Shown piece by piece: positions 1-11,050 of a stretch of DNA of 64,000 bases. Origin of the DNA: Litoditis marina (taxonomy: Eukaryota; Nematoda; Chromadorea; Rhabditida; Rhabditidae). Below the pieces are notes generated by a model. It worked only from the letters and a program-made list of their open reading frames with translations. It was not told the origin of the DNA and did not search any database. The translations under genes and the position numbers were made by a program. Position 1 is the stretch's first letter; every line of letters begins with the position of its first letter. Location: positions 4,919,241 through 4,983,240 of the forward strand of contig OZ038437.1 of NCBI GenBank assembly GCA_964036275.1. Direction: 5' to 3'.

Positions 1-1056
1 ATTGAATAATCACGTGAAACATGGAAAACACAGCAGAACTCAGAAACTTGCAATAAGAATATGCACGATTCCTCATTAGAATGCTAACATCATGTGACTA
101 TTTAATCGACTTTTAGTATATACCTGCCTCGTTGTCAGCTGTGTTCAAAGATCAAAGATGAAAAATGTAGTGAGTTTTTGTTTCCGAACCGCTTCAGAGA
201 AAGGAACAATGCACACTGGTAATTGTATTTATTTACTTCGAGTGTATTGTATTTGTTCGGATCAAAATTCACAACTTTATAACTACGATTTGTACAGTCA
301 TGTACGTCAAATACAAACTGCCGGACAAACTTAAAGGAGACCGCAACACAACTTGAGCAGAGGTTTTGTTTCGGGCTGTTTTTAAATGTATTGAGATCAG
401 AGAGCACAAATAACTCGAATATTAGTTTGATCAGTTCACGTGACAGTCACATGACAATGCCGCGCGACACGCAACGCGTCCAATCAAAGGCTACTATGAG
501 TAAAACGTGAGACGGCCGCGACATTGTCGTTGCCGTCTCAGATTTAACTGTTATTTATCAGCCTGCGCCTCCTCAAAACATATGCTATTTTCTTGGGTAA
601 AATTTGTCACGGCAGCGACATTGTCGTTGCCGTCTCAGTTTCGACTCAGTCGGCGGCGGCCGAGTCAATGAATTCTCAGAGAGGATACAGCAGCTTTACG
701 AGAAACCATGTTGCTCTCCGGTCTCCTTTAAATAAATTGTGATTGGCGTGCTCGTTGAAGTGAACGTCGAAACTAGATTTTTCGAAAACTGGGAAGCACG
801 AAAACTCACCTTATTGTAATAAACGATTACTTTGGTATGTATTGCATTTTATTGTGTAAGAGCTCGACGTTTCGATCTACGAACAGTGCGCGAAAAAACT
901 ACTGTGAAACTAGCTGTTCGAAGGCACCTTCCCATAGATTCCTGTAATAATTCATGAAACACCAAGGCGTGCATTTATTTGCGATGGGTCTGTGAACATA
1001 GTTTCGTATATAAGGGATGGGTTGGAACTGGCAATTCAAAGTCGTAGCTTTGGCTT
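1..1056. other. Intergenic, no gene seen
   Basis: I find no convincing exon here; open frames are short and lack flanking splice sites. The only structure is a pair of near-palindromic dyads at 508-540 and 610-632, described separately. The stretch ends at the start of a long CT-rich tract leading into the first secreted-protein gene. Confidence 0.5.
508..632. promoter_or_regulatory. Two copies of a GACGGC/GCCGTC dyad
   Basis: Positions 508-540 form a 33-bp near-perfect palindrome with outer arms TGAGACGG and CCGTCTCA around GCGACATTGTCG. A second copy with the same core, GCGACATTGTCGTTGCCG, lies at 614-631 about 100 bp downstream. Paired dyads upstream of a gene could be a dimeric factor site, or remnants of a small foldback element. 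The role is inference. Confidence 0.35.
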
Positions 1057-1358
1057 TAAAGTACGATTTTCTCTCTCGCTCGTTTTCTGCCTCTTTTTTC
1101 TCTTCCTTCCTCTTCTCTATCTCAATCTCGCAATTCATCTCTATCTTTCTCTCTCTCCCTCCATCTCTTTCTCTGTCTCTTTCACCTACTATCATTCATT
1201 CTCTTCTCTCTCTCGCTCTCTCTTTCTTGCTCTCTCCGTCTCTCTCTCTTATCTCTGTCTCTCTCTCTCTCTGTCTCTCTCTTATATCTCTATCTCTCTA
1301 ATCCCATCTTTTTCTCTCTCTCTCTTTCTCTCTGTCTCTCTAATCCCTCTCCTTCCAG
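1057..1358 (+). promoter_or_regulatory. CT-rich tract ending in a 3' splice site (probable trans-splice acceptor)
   Basis: Some 300 bp of almost pure pyrimidine ends in CCTTCCAG at 1351-1358, two bases before the ATG of the first secreted-protein gene. A 3' splice site with no coding exon upstream and directly before a start codon is what an SL acceptor looks like in nematodes. A 5'UTR intron is the alternative. Frames read through this tract (Leu/Ser-rich on +, Arg/Glu-rich on -) are repeat artefacts. Confidence 0.55.
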
Positions 1359-1360
1359 AT

Positions 1361-4300
1361 ATGTCTCGCTGTCTGGTCGCTCTCTGTCTGGTTGCCACCG
1401 CGCTCGCCATTGTTCCCTATCGAGAGAAAAGCGAGTGCATCGTTGGAGAAAAGTGATTATTCAATACTTCTCAGAGCGAGAGAGCACACTGGTCAATGAG
1501 GCCGCAGGCCGGCTGAGACAGTCTGCGTCTCTCTGACCTGCACAATCTCTCGTCGGGGCCGCTACAAAAGTGGCTTGCTAATTGGCAAGGAGTTGTCTAG
1601 GTTATGAACAGCTGTTTTGATAAGAATAAGATCATTTTTGCCTACAGAAGGGAAAATGAATTTTACAACACGTAGCGTCATATGTTCGTATTGTAAAACT
1701 ACATATTATATCAGAACACAGAAAGAAGGCAACTTTCACAGCGTTTTTACAATGGCAAGTTCTGCCTGTATCAGCCGATCCTACACTTCGTAATTGAAAG
1801 AATGAAAGAGACTATATTTCCTCGCTCTTACATCGCGCCGAGGGTCACGCGGTACGAGAGAGTGTGGAAAGAAGAGAGACTCAGGACAGAAGTGGGTACT
1901 AGGCGCGGTAGCAATCCCTCAAAAACCTCACCAACTTCTCATGAGATTCTATCGATTGCTATGCTACAACATTGAAAGTTCACGAGTAGCTGATGAGGTG
2001 TTCATGAGATTCTCATGAGAAACTCATACGAACTTCTCATAAGATTGGACGGTTTGCTTTGCTGCCAGGGTTACTTTTACATACCGTCTCAGAGTTACAA
2101 AAATCAATGATATTTCAGATTTTCCGAACCACGAAGCGCCTTTGTGCACATTTGTAAGGAGTACAAAGGATACAAATATAGTAATGTAGCCGGTATAATT
2201 TTTCACAGTATTGTAAATTTGTTAATTATCTCAATATTAATCGAAACGAAACAAGGAAATTTATTCAATTGAAAAAAGTCTAAAAAAGAAGTACAGTTAC
2301 AAATAAATGAATAAATAAATGGGTACCCTTTCCATCTAGATCTTCTCACTGAGTCTCAGTAGTATCAACAAATTAGCAACTTGCGTATGTACTAGTTTTT
2401 CTTTTTCTTTATTTTCTCAAATATCAGTTCATATGGTTTAAACTCGTAATTCTTTGTTTGTCCATCACTATACTGATATAGTTTATTATTAAAAATTCTT
2501 TTGCAGGCTGCCGGGATCAAAAGGGTGGTTTCGTGGCTTTCGATGACACCTACGATCATATGCAAGGCGCCTTCCAGGTAAGGTTGTCAATTGAGTCAAA
2601 GAAGGACGATTATGTGGACTAATCTCGTGTCAACGGTCCTTTAAACTGCAATTGAAGAATGTATTGCAGTTTAAAGGACTGAACCGTTGCGATTGGACCA
2701 CATAGTCGTCCTTCGTCAAAACTAACCTGAAATGTAGAGAACGCTCCTTTATATAAGACGCTGCAATCTAAATAATGCTCAAAATCGATCCCAGATTTTC
2801 AATCAATAATTTTTGGGATCCCATGGGAATACAATGGGAAAACTGGCGATTTGAAGTTTTTGATTTCAGAAAAATAATGATTAAAAACATGAGATCCCAA
2901 ACAATTAATGATTGAAAATCGGGGATCGATTTTGAGAATTATTCAGATTGCAGCGTCTTATATGTTCGATCTCGGTCAAGAAACTTCACAACAAAATCTG
3001 TAAAGAAGTGTGTGTTTCAAAATACATTCAACGAGCTCACAAACTGTACATGAGAAAAATGTGCAAAGTACCAACAAAAACGCGAAGTTGATCCCTTTTC
3101 TGTGACGCAATCTTGACTTTATCTCGGTTTGCGTTATTCATGTGTGCGCAGGCCCTGTTGTTACATACATCACTTTCCTAAAACAAGAGGAGCAAGTGAA
3201 AAAAATCAAAATTTCTGTGTTTGTTATTGATATTTCGAACTCTATCGAGAGAAAAAAACGGTCGAAATTCGATAACTCGAAAGTCGAAATCAGATATACT
3301 TTCAGGGTTACCGTTTCAAATGCAGCATGGAAAACTACCGAATGAGCTACAAATCTATCGGCGAGTTTTCCCAACTGTCTCTATTTCTCCCCAACCGGCG
3401 AATGACGTTTTCATACAAAAACACGAATTTGGCTGACAAAGGACGCTGTTTGTTTCAAAAAAAATCAGGAAACCTCGAAAATTTTCTTATATGCCTAAAA
3501 ATGGCCAATTCTATGGCTACGGCACGCTGTATTGTTGGTTCGGTAGTTAGACCTAGCACGAGGTGATGTGCTAGTGTATTTTGGGCTGACGTTTCGGCGA
3601 GTTCGCCGTTTTCAGAGCCTGAAAAGGCATCAGTAAACAAACTACAATAAAATCGATAAGGCGCGCCGGAATTCCACTCAAAGGTATTTCAAATAGTACA
3701 AAACCAATAATACGTAGCACGAAATGCCGAGCTTCAAAGACGATAGGTCATGGAGAATCGAGCTGTGTTTGTAGCTGTTTGTTTGTATAGTTCTCGCCAT
3801 TCGCACTGAGACTTTGGCAATATGCCAAGGAGTTTTCGAATGAATACAATTCATGGAAACAACAGATTCTATGAGAATAATTGTCATGCATGGACACACA
3901 AAGGTGAGCTACCGATTATAAAACTTTCTAATCCTTTCAAAAACATTATCATGGTGAAAAGCCGTCTGGAAATTTTGTTGGCACGTTGTCGAAATCTCAG
4001 TGGGAATGATTGCAACTATAGCTCCCGTTGCAGTCGTGATTCGTAACTAATGTCGTCTGTGAAGATTAAAATAACACTTCGATCAGTTACGGCTTTGTTT
4101 CCAGCGTGCCTGATCAGCAAAATAATGGCTGTTCATTGTTTGATCACGTTACTTCTCGTCCTGAACTTTCAGATTTTCCCACTAAAGTTCCAATCTATCC
4201 CCCATTGTTTTTGGTCAAAACTTCACTTTCCTGTCTAAACACATCAAACTGAGACTCCGAACTTAATACTGTTTTTCCATCCTGTCTGATTGACGAAGAT

Positions 4301-4527
4301 CGCAGAGTCGTTGCTGTGTTTTTTCTTTGATCCCGCTGCTTCTCGGTCTAAACTTTCGAGTGTAGATGAAATATAAACCAATAAATCAACAAATGGTCAT
4401 GTTTCCAGCGTGTCTGATCGGCCAGGATCGCAAGGTGGTTGCCCCCGGTCAAGAGACGGTCGACATCGCCAGCAAGAGCATCTGCCAGTGCAATCAATAC
4501 TCGATTTCTTGCCGGGCTTTGCCCTAA
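1361..4527 (+). CDS. Secreted 8-cysteine protein, MIG-18-like, copy 1
   Basis: Five exons join in phase: 1361-1452, 2119-2192, 2507-2577, 3306-3360, 4409-4527 (stop TAA 4525). The product is about 136 aa: a hydrophobic signal peptide (MSRCLVALCLVATALA) followed by eight cysteines in two C...G-C modules, the second ending ICQC...SC-RALP. The Cys/Gly/Tyr spacing (GYRFKC, GC, VVAPGQE) resembles the nematode MIG-18-like fibronectin-I-type cysteine-rich family; that family name is from memory. It is likely extracellular. The start is the ATG just after a CT tract and CCAG. Exon 4 must use a GC donor (GCGAGT at 3361) to stay in frame; copies 2 and 3 use GT. AATAAA occurs about 14 bp after the stop. 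Exon sizes 92/74/71/55 equal those of copy 2. Confidence 0.8.
1477..1617. repeat. Dispersed repeat, also at 50372-50504
   Basis: About 130 bp, roughly three-quarters identical by eye to 50372-50504. The shared core is GAGACAGTCTGCGTCTCTCT followed by CCGCTACAAAAGT and TTGGCAAGGA. It lies in intron 1 of copy 1; the mate is in a myosin intron. I see no clear terminal inverted repeats, and the class is unknown. Confidence 0.6.
2601..2714. repeat. Foldback MITE family 1 (GAAGGACGATTATGTGG)
   Basis: A perfect-hairpin element of about 115 bp. The ends are GAAGGACGATTATGTGG and its inverse, and the inner stem is CCTTTAAACTGCAATT / its complement. It is one of eight copies in this window (also 16621, 20720, 27487, 37554, 47215, 61062, 62163). 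TTAA flanks both ends in three copies, which suggests a piggyBac-type non-autonomous element. Confidence 0.85.
2754..2960. repeat. TIR element TAAGACGCTGCAATCTAAATA (short form)
   Basis: A 207-bp inverted repeat starting TAAGACGCTGCAATCTAAA and ending in the complement, flanked by TA. The same ends bound a much longer relative at 62359-63371. A TA target suggests a Tc1/mariner-type MITE. Confidence 0.75.
4105..4319 (+). repeat. Two echoes of the last exon of copy 1
   Basis: At 4105 (after TTTCCAG) and at 4281 there are degraded copies of the start of exon 5 (4409). They keep the codons for C-L-I and, in the second, D-R-x-V. The spacing of 176 and then 128 bp indicates a tandem unit of exon start plus upstream intron. 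Both are broken and not needed for the frame. Confidence 0.65.
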
Positions 4528-6559
4528 ATGTTATCGGAAAATCAATAAATTATTTAAATATAGTTATATTCATTTGAAACCAAAATATTTGTTGACATTT
4601 TGGGTGTTAATATGGAAATATATGCTCAGTGATTCATGAACCAGGAATGTTTTCTCCAGAAAGTATACTTGAAATGTAGCTTCTTCTATAGTCTGATGTA
4701 ACGTTTGTTGTTACTTTCAGCCGCGGCAACTTGAAAACTCTACCTACATGCATGGCTAAACTCTTTCTCAAAGTTTCAGTATCATATTGTAAATGAAAAA
4801 AGTGCATGGAACAAACTATGAATAATTTATTTAACAAAATGTATGTTCATCACTAGGACTCATGGATGTTTAGTACAAAATGTACTAAAGATTATGAATA
4901 GGTGACGTGATGAATGACAATCACTATAGTATTTCCCATTCCAACTGAGACTCCTACAGTAGGATTTGGAAACCTCCAAGCCGTTTTGCTCACTTACTTT
5001 TGATCGGAAAAGTTCAGGATTTTCCCGCCTCCTTTTCGTTTTCTGTTAGAGTAAATATACGAAAGCATTTTCCATGAACTTCCTTTCCAGCTTCACAACA
5101 GCCTTCGGAAAGTTTGTAAGATTACTGTAGCAGTTTCAGTAGGATTGGTGTGAACTATATTAGTGTTACATTGAGTTGCTGTATTTTATACGTATAGCTG
5201 TAACCATTTAGGCTTTTTCTGAACAACCCATAATTCGAACCTCTGCGTTTTTGCGTTCTTGACCAACTTCTTGGTACAATCATCGTATCAATTGTACTAC
5301 AAAGTTGCATATAACCAGTGCGTAACAGAGAAATCTATACTCCACTTTTTATTTTATTTTCCATATCTCCATTTTCTCGTAATTGGAGTGCCACATGTTA
5401 CAATGTTTAAAGACACGTGTTCAATCGCGAATAAATATTCTATTATATTATATCATGTTCTATTGTATGTCGTCCTATCCCGAAATTCGATCTGATGGCT
5501 TCTCGATTAAAATCCGCGAATTATGGCGATTATGGAGTTCAGACTGCAATTCCATATATGATCATCTCATTTTACACTAGAAGTAAATTGAATAGTCACC
5601 TAAAGTTAGCATTCTAAAGCATTGTGCATTTATCGCACGTTTCTTGAGTTCTGCTCTGTTTACCATGTTTCATGTGAATGTGCCATTGACTAACAACATA
5701 CCTTCTTCTACCCTCATAATACCACACCCTCAGACAGTGCACGGCGTTTTCAACAACAGCTTTATTCAAATAAGGAACTCGCGTCCTCCATTTTAGACGC
5801 TCCGCAAATGATTCGCCTGAAAATAAGCGCGATACGCAGCGAAATAGTGCTGCGACCATTCCAAATGGCAGTGGTATACAGTGTCCCGCCACGAAAACTC
5901 TGTGGACGGAGCTCAAAACAATTTTAATCGCAAAATTTACTGTAGGCGAGAACGCCGTGAGTGGGTCCTAGTCATCATCAACATTTGCATTCCGATGAAA
6001 CTACGTGACTAACGCCAAGTATCGAGATCAAACTATACTATAATCCGTTCCACGCAACAACAGTCGTTCACAGTAGGATTTAGAAACTTTTAAGATAATT
6101 TTTCATATCTTTCAGAAATTGCGAATAGTTTGAACTTCGTTATTTCGCTTTCCATATTGGTTACTACAAGCATAAAACACAGTGAACCTGAATTTATGTT
6201 AGTTAGTTAGATGAATGCCCTGTAATATTCGAAAGATTACCGTAGATAGTTATCGATTGATGAAACGGACTATACTCTATACAACGATTACGATAACTTC
6301 CCTAATCTCTCCAAGTCTTGAATAAACTATTCTGCACTATTCCAGTCCGTCATGATATATCGAATATAATAATATACGATTTCCGTCAACTACCCTGAAA
6401 CTAGCTGCGTAGAGTCATATTCCCACGCCAGTTAGGTCATAAAATACTGAAGCTTGCATTCATTTTTGCTGTGAACGATGACACAGTATAAAACCGGTGG
6501 ATTGAGACTGCAAATGCTGTCGTGGCTCTAGATATACAGTATAATCATTTTTTCTATCA
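4528..6559. other. Intergenic between copies 1 and 2
   Basis: No gene is supported. A foldback element lies at about 6031-6276, with weaker similarity at about 4924-5165. A minus-strand open frame of about 100 codons at 5614-5916 has no recognisable motif or splice context and I do not call it. Confidence 0.5.
6031..6276. repeat. Foldback element family 6 (TATACTNCGTTCCAC ends)
   Basis: The ends read ACTATACTATAATCCGTTCC and the inverse GAAACGGACTATACTCTAT. The inside shares CAGTAGGATTTAGAAACTTT, GGTTACTACA and ATTCGAAAGATTACCGTAGA with 39764-40003. It is a non-coding MITE about 245 bp long. Confidence 0.6.
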
Positions 6560-6931
6560 TGATGTGTACCCTGCTCTCTTTTTTCCTCCATCACCCTCTG
6601 TACCCCCTCCATTTTTCTCGATCTTTTCTTCAACCCCCTCTGCCCCCTACCTCCTTTGTTCTCTCCCCCTCTCCCTATTTTTTCTCTGTTCATCTCTCCC
6701 ACTCTCTCTTTCTCTTTCTCCACCCCTCCCCCTCTCTCTCATCTACTTCTTCTTTTTACTCCCTTTTTCTAATCTCTCTCTCTCTTTTCAGATGTATCGT
6801 TCTTTCTCTCTGTTTCTGGTTCACTTTCTCTATTCTTCTTTCTCTCCTCTCTCTTCCTTTCTTCATTCCTCTCTCTCCCTCTCTCCCTCTCTCTCTCTTT
6901 TTCTCTCTCTCTACTCCCTCTCTCCTTCCAG
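6560..6931 (+). promoter_or_regulatory. CT-rich tract ending in a 3' splice site before copy 2
   Basis: About 370 bp of pyrimidine-rich sequence ends CCTTCCAG at 6931, two bases before the ATG at 6934. The arrangement is the same as before copy 1, so the tract and acceptor were part of the duplicated unit. It is a probable SL acceptor. Confidence 0.55.
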
Positions 6932-6933
6932 AT

Positions 6934-9555
6934 ATGTCTCGTTGCCTCGTGGCTCTCTTCATGGTCGCCGCCGCCCTCGCCAAAGTTCCGGTTAAGGAGA
7001 AAGCTGACTGCAAAGTTGGAGAAAAGTGAATTATATTCCCACATAATTTTTGTTTCGCTGTAAGAAAGCGGGCAGCCAATGTCTCCCGTAAGTCGTAGGG
7101 AACATCCTACTGTAACCGACATTTTTATGTGTAAGTAGCAGGTGAAAATTGCAATAATATGTAGAGCATTAAATGTGAGGACTGAGATACCTTTGTTCGA
7201 ATCCGTATGTAGTAGTATTCCAATACACATCATTTTCGCGCTGCAAACGAGTGTGAAGGCAAGAGAGACGCAGAATGGTATATAGGCAGTGGTTATTCCT
7301 GTATAATATACATCTATAATATATAATAGCAATAATAATTCATTTGTTCGTATGCATGAGAACCGACTTCAAATAATATATATTATATTATTTACAGGCA
7401 GTGACCAAATATCAACTAGTTTGATCGCTAATTCTCCATGCACGCCATAGATTACTAAATTCAATTGGAAACCGTAGTTCACTAACATACTACGAGCACA
7501 GTACTGTTAAAACGCTGGCAGCTCAAAATAGCGGAGAAGATGCAGGCTTGAATACTGGTGTCGAATTAGCCTGCATCTCCCTATGTATTTCAAACAGTTC
7601 AGGCGACATCTGGCTGACCCCGGTATTTTGAGTTGCAAAATTGGCGAGTCCGGTATTTTAAGTTGCAGCGGTTTTTCAGAGTGATATCGAATGAAACCGC
7701 AGGGTAGATTTTCGAGAGAAGTGCCGAAAAAGAATGAATAATCAATCGAATTTCAGGTTCGCAGAACCGAAGAGCAGATTCGTGCGCATATGTAAGGATT
7801 ACAAAGGATACAAATACAGCCATGTGGCAGGTAAATTTTGATCACTATAATTATCTGAAGATATTTTCCATGATAGAATCATATTTTCCGTGAAGGTATC
7901 TGAAGATGATGGTTTAGATCAGAATGTCAGAAATTACGGTGTGCATCGCGTTCAAACTACACCTCTGATGTAGTGATCCCCTACGTTTTCATTTTCAGGC
8001 TGCCTCAGTGCAGCTGGTGAATTCGTAGAGTTCGGGAAGACCAGCGACCACCTTCCATTACCACACGAGGTGCGCTTTTCTGATAATAATAATAATCGTT
8101 TACAGCAAGGTTTCCAGCCGTGTGTTCTTTTATTGAGAGAACTACAACTATACATGGTTCACATTATTGACCGTATTATGCATTTCCACCACAAAGATAG
8201 CAATCGGTCAAATTGCCTAAGCGTTGAGGGGTGAGCGGTGCGGCAGATCACAGAGTGTGTAGATCAAAGATACGCAGATCAGCTCGTCAAACTTCGCCTC
8301 TAAATAGTGAGCGCTCGCTGTCCCAAACCCACTCAAAGGTGGTGGTATACTGTATATCTCATTTCATGCTGTGTTACGCATACCCTACCTCTGCGAGCAC
8401 TATTCCAGTTAGTAAACTGGTTAGAGTCTGCGTTTATCGCCAAAAAGATTTTTTAACAAGATTGTTTTTAAACAACGAGGGTGTTTGTGATACAGTACTT
8501 CTAGGGCTTCCGGTTCAAGTGCAGCAAAGATGCACACAGAATGACGTTTACACTTGTCGGTTGGTTTTTCGAAACTTTTCTATGCTGTATACCACATTTC
8601 ACTCATACGTGGACACTCACGGTATACAGTCAAACGTCCAAACTAACTTTGTTCCAAGGTTTAACCAGAAAACTATAAGATAGAAGTTCGGTCTTCTCAA
8701 CACGCTCGGAAATACAGGTGTTCTGCGATGAGACTAAATGGAAGTAGTTCTGGCGCGATAAAAATCTATCCTAAACTTATTGAGATCATTTCATGAGCAA
8801 AAACATTGGTTGGGTGTCTATCGACTGCTATATAGTCGTCGTCAACGGAAAGGCGGGAGGATACTGTATATCTCACTTTCCGCTGTGTACGCACACATGT
8901 GTTCGTTTCCAAAGCTTCTCGTTTATGTGCACTAATAACGCAGTGGTTAGCGCCCTGCAACGAATTTTTCGCTCGCAGGTTCGATTCCGGCGAGAGACAG
9001 ACATTTATAAGTTTGGCACCCACTATATGCAATGTTAGACAGCAGAAGTTGACCAGAATTTCACGAACTGTTCACTAACTTCTGTCAGCGCTATTGTAGG
9101 TAGGGTAGAAAACATGATACATAATCGGGAATTCCGGTTTCACGTGGTTTGAAACAATGCACGAATGATCAAAGCATAATTGATCGTTTTCTCTCAACTC
9201 GAGCAGTTTTTAAGCTCAGTTCTATGATCTGCCTACACGAGCGTAAGTTTATCATGCCTGGCGAGCGTGGCAACATTTTATGTGTAGATAAGCCAATAAA
9301 TCAATAAAACATTTGTAAATCAATCAATAGAACGATGTTTCTGAAGTGTCTGATGGGCACGGAGTATAAATACTTCGAAATTATCAGATGATCAAATAAC
9401 AAATCGATTAATCGATAAATCAATAAATGATTATGTTTCTAGAGTGTCTGATGGGCAAGGATCGGAAGGTGGTGGCTCCCGGGAAGGAAATGCTAGTCGA
9501 TGGCCGCCTATGCAAATGCACCCACAAAGCGATTGTTTGCCGTCCTCTCCCTTAA
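6934..9555 (+). CDS. Secreted 8-cysteine protein, MIG-18-like, copy 2
   Basis: Five exons: 6934-7025, 7757-7830, 7999-8069, 8505-8559, 9443-9555 (TAA at 9553), about 134 aa. The signal peptide is MSRCLVALFMVAAALA. The eight cysteines match copy 1 one for one, and the first four exons are identical in length to copy 1 (92/74/71/55), so this is a whole-gene tandem duplicate. Exon 4 here has a normal GT donor (GTTGGT). Codons 17-31 (KVPVKEKADCKVGEK) align without gaps to copy 1. Intron 4 holds a tRNA-like repeat (8816-9036) and an exon-5 echo (9343). Confidence 0.8.
8083..8160. repeat. SINE tail fragment
   Basis: An (ATA)n-flanked fragment with TTTACAGCAAGGTTTCCAGC and CGTGTGTTCTTTTAT, similar to the tail of the tRNA-derived SINE at 19842-20078. 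No head is present. Confidence 0.5.
8816..9036 (+). repeat. Repeat with internal tRNA-like Pol III boxes, copy A
   Basis: It contains GCAGTGGTTAGCGC (A-box/D-arm-like, with a 4-bp GCGC stem in the related copy B) and GGTTCGATTCC (a perfect B box), 30-odd bases apart. About 100 bp of shared sequence (GGCGGGAGGATACTGTATAT...) lies upstream. Copies: 15283-15487 (-) and 15903-16045 (A box deleted). No acceptor stem can be formed, so it is not a functional tRNA gene. Confidence 0.65.
9343..9368 (+). repeat. Echo of exon 5 of copy 2
   Basis: GTTTCTGAAGTGTCTGATGG followed by GCAC repeats the acceptor region and first codons of the real exon exactly 100 bp before it (9443). The splice AG is mutated (CTGA for CTAG) and homology stops after about seven codons. 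Confidence 0.6.
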
Positions 9556-11050
9556 AATGTACACAGAATCATCGAAATCACTTGTGTAATGAAAATGTAT
9601 ACGGTCAAACTTATCTGATTTGGGTGCAGATCGAGATTAGCAATGAAGTCTATGAAGAGGTCATAATACAAATACGGTAAACCTTATTTGGTTTTAGTGC
9701 AAATGGAACACAATTTGAATGTTTGGAGTCATCTGCCTTGAAATTTATCAATAAATGAAATATGTCGAAAAAGTCGTGTAGGATAGAACTGATCTGTAAC
9801 CAGCGCGTCTGTTATCAATCTTCAATGGATTTTGGTTCTCTACTCTGGAATGTATCGATTAAAAACCATAACGTCAATGAAGTGTTCAAACTACAAAGGT
9901 GTACAGTGAACGTAAGCCAACCTTGATGAAGAAAGGAGTGTAGGTTACTATTCATAAAATCTCGAATGCATCTTGAATCTAAAGTCGAAACGATGATTTT
10001 GGCAGTGTGTCGTCTATGAACAATTCCATTCTGTTTCAGACATGTTTGATTTTTCAATGTACCTGTGGGCGGTTCTCCATGCTTACCGAACTAAATCTCC
10101 ACTGCAGTCATACTGTGCAGAGTATATATGAATGAAGAGTGACAGTTTCTGAATAGTAGTCGAATTGCATGATTAGCACAGTTCTCGAATCGCGACTGAG
10201 ATAGGATGACATCAAACTACAAACACAGCCGGGGATGATGATACAGTATCCACCCGTTTTCCCCGCACGAACCCTACTTTCGTAACTTCACAGCAATCGA
10301 AGAACGAAGTAATCGTGATATCACATGTGATACGAGCCCAGAAAGACACGTCAATAGTGATACGTGACGCAATTCACGTGATTAGGAATTTCCGGGAGAT
10401 ACGCTCTTGGGACGCAATTAGGCTGGGCTCGCGAAACGGAGGGAGACAGCCACAAAAGTGGGTCAAATATGGGGTCGTCCCAGGCGCCGCTCTCGCTCAG
10501 CCTGAAATTATGCAAAAAATCGTCCGAGGTGCACACTTCGCCCAAACAACCAAGATGTTTGCACATTTTCCTTCATACCACGGAATATGGACTCAACATA
10601 AATACGTGCAGACTGAATCAAACATCTACGTATACTACTGTTCATTCTTACGTGGTCTCCCACAGTAGGTCTTCAAAAACTTGAAGAAGAGGTTGTATTG
10701 GATAAGCGGATGAACGAACTGAAACGAACATGGGAAGCTCAAAATCCTCTATTTAACCTTTTCAAAAACTGAGTCAAACTAGAAGTTTTCTACTTTCGGA
10801 GTTCGCGTGAAAATTATTTGTGATTATCGAGTTATACAAGAAAAATCTTTCGTTTTCTTTTCCATCATCTATCAATCACAAATAAGAGGTGCTAATTTGA
10901 ATAAGGCAGAACAAGTTCATCGACGCTCGTTATCAAAGAGTAATTAGCGTGTAATAGGTGTGCATGCGAGCAACAATGACCAATGGCATGTTAGAGCGGT
11001 TAATTACCATGTCATAGGCGTGAAGAACCAAAAACAAGTAACCCCAATTA
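9556..11050. other. Intergenic, no gene seen
   Basis: I find no supported exon. Short ACGTGA-type words recur at 10315-10400 but form no clear unit. Confidence 0.45.

Noticed and set aside
992..1456. Long Leu/Ser-rich frames upstream of copies 1 and 2
   Set aside because: They are translations of CT microsatellite. Only the last 31 codons, from the ATG after CCAG, match the paralogs.
5614..5916. Minus-strand 100-codon frame
   Set aside because: No recognisable family, no splice context, and coding-like composition is not evident.
6769..7332. Minus-strand 187-codon Arg/Glu-rich frame
   Set aside because: Complement of the CT tract and of copy-2 exon 1; no splice or motif support.
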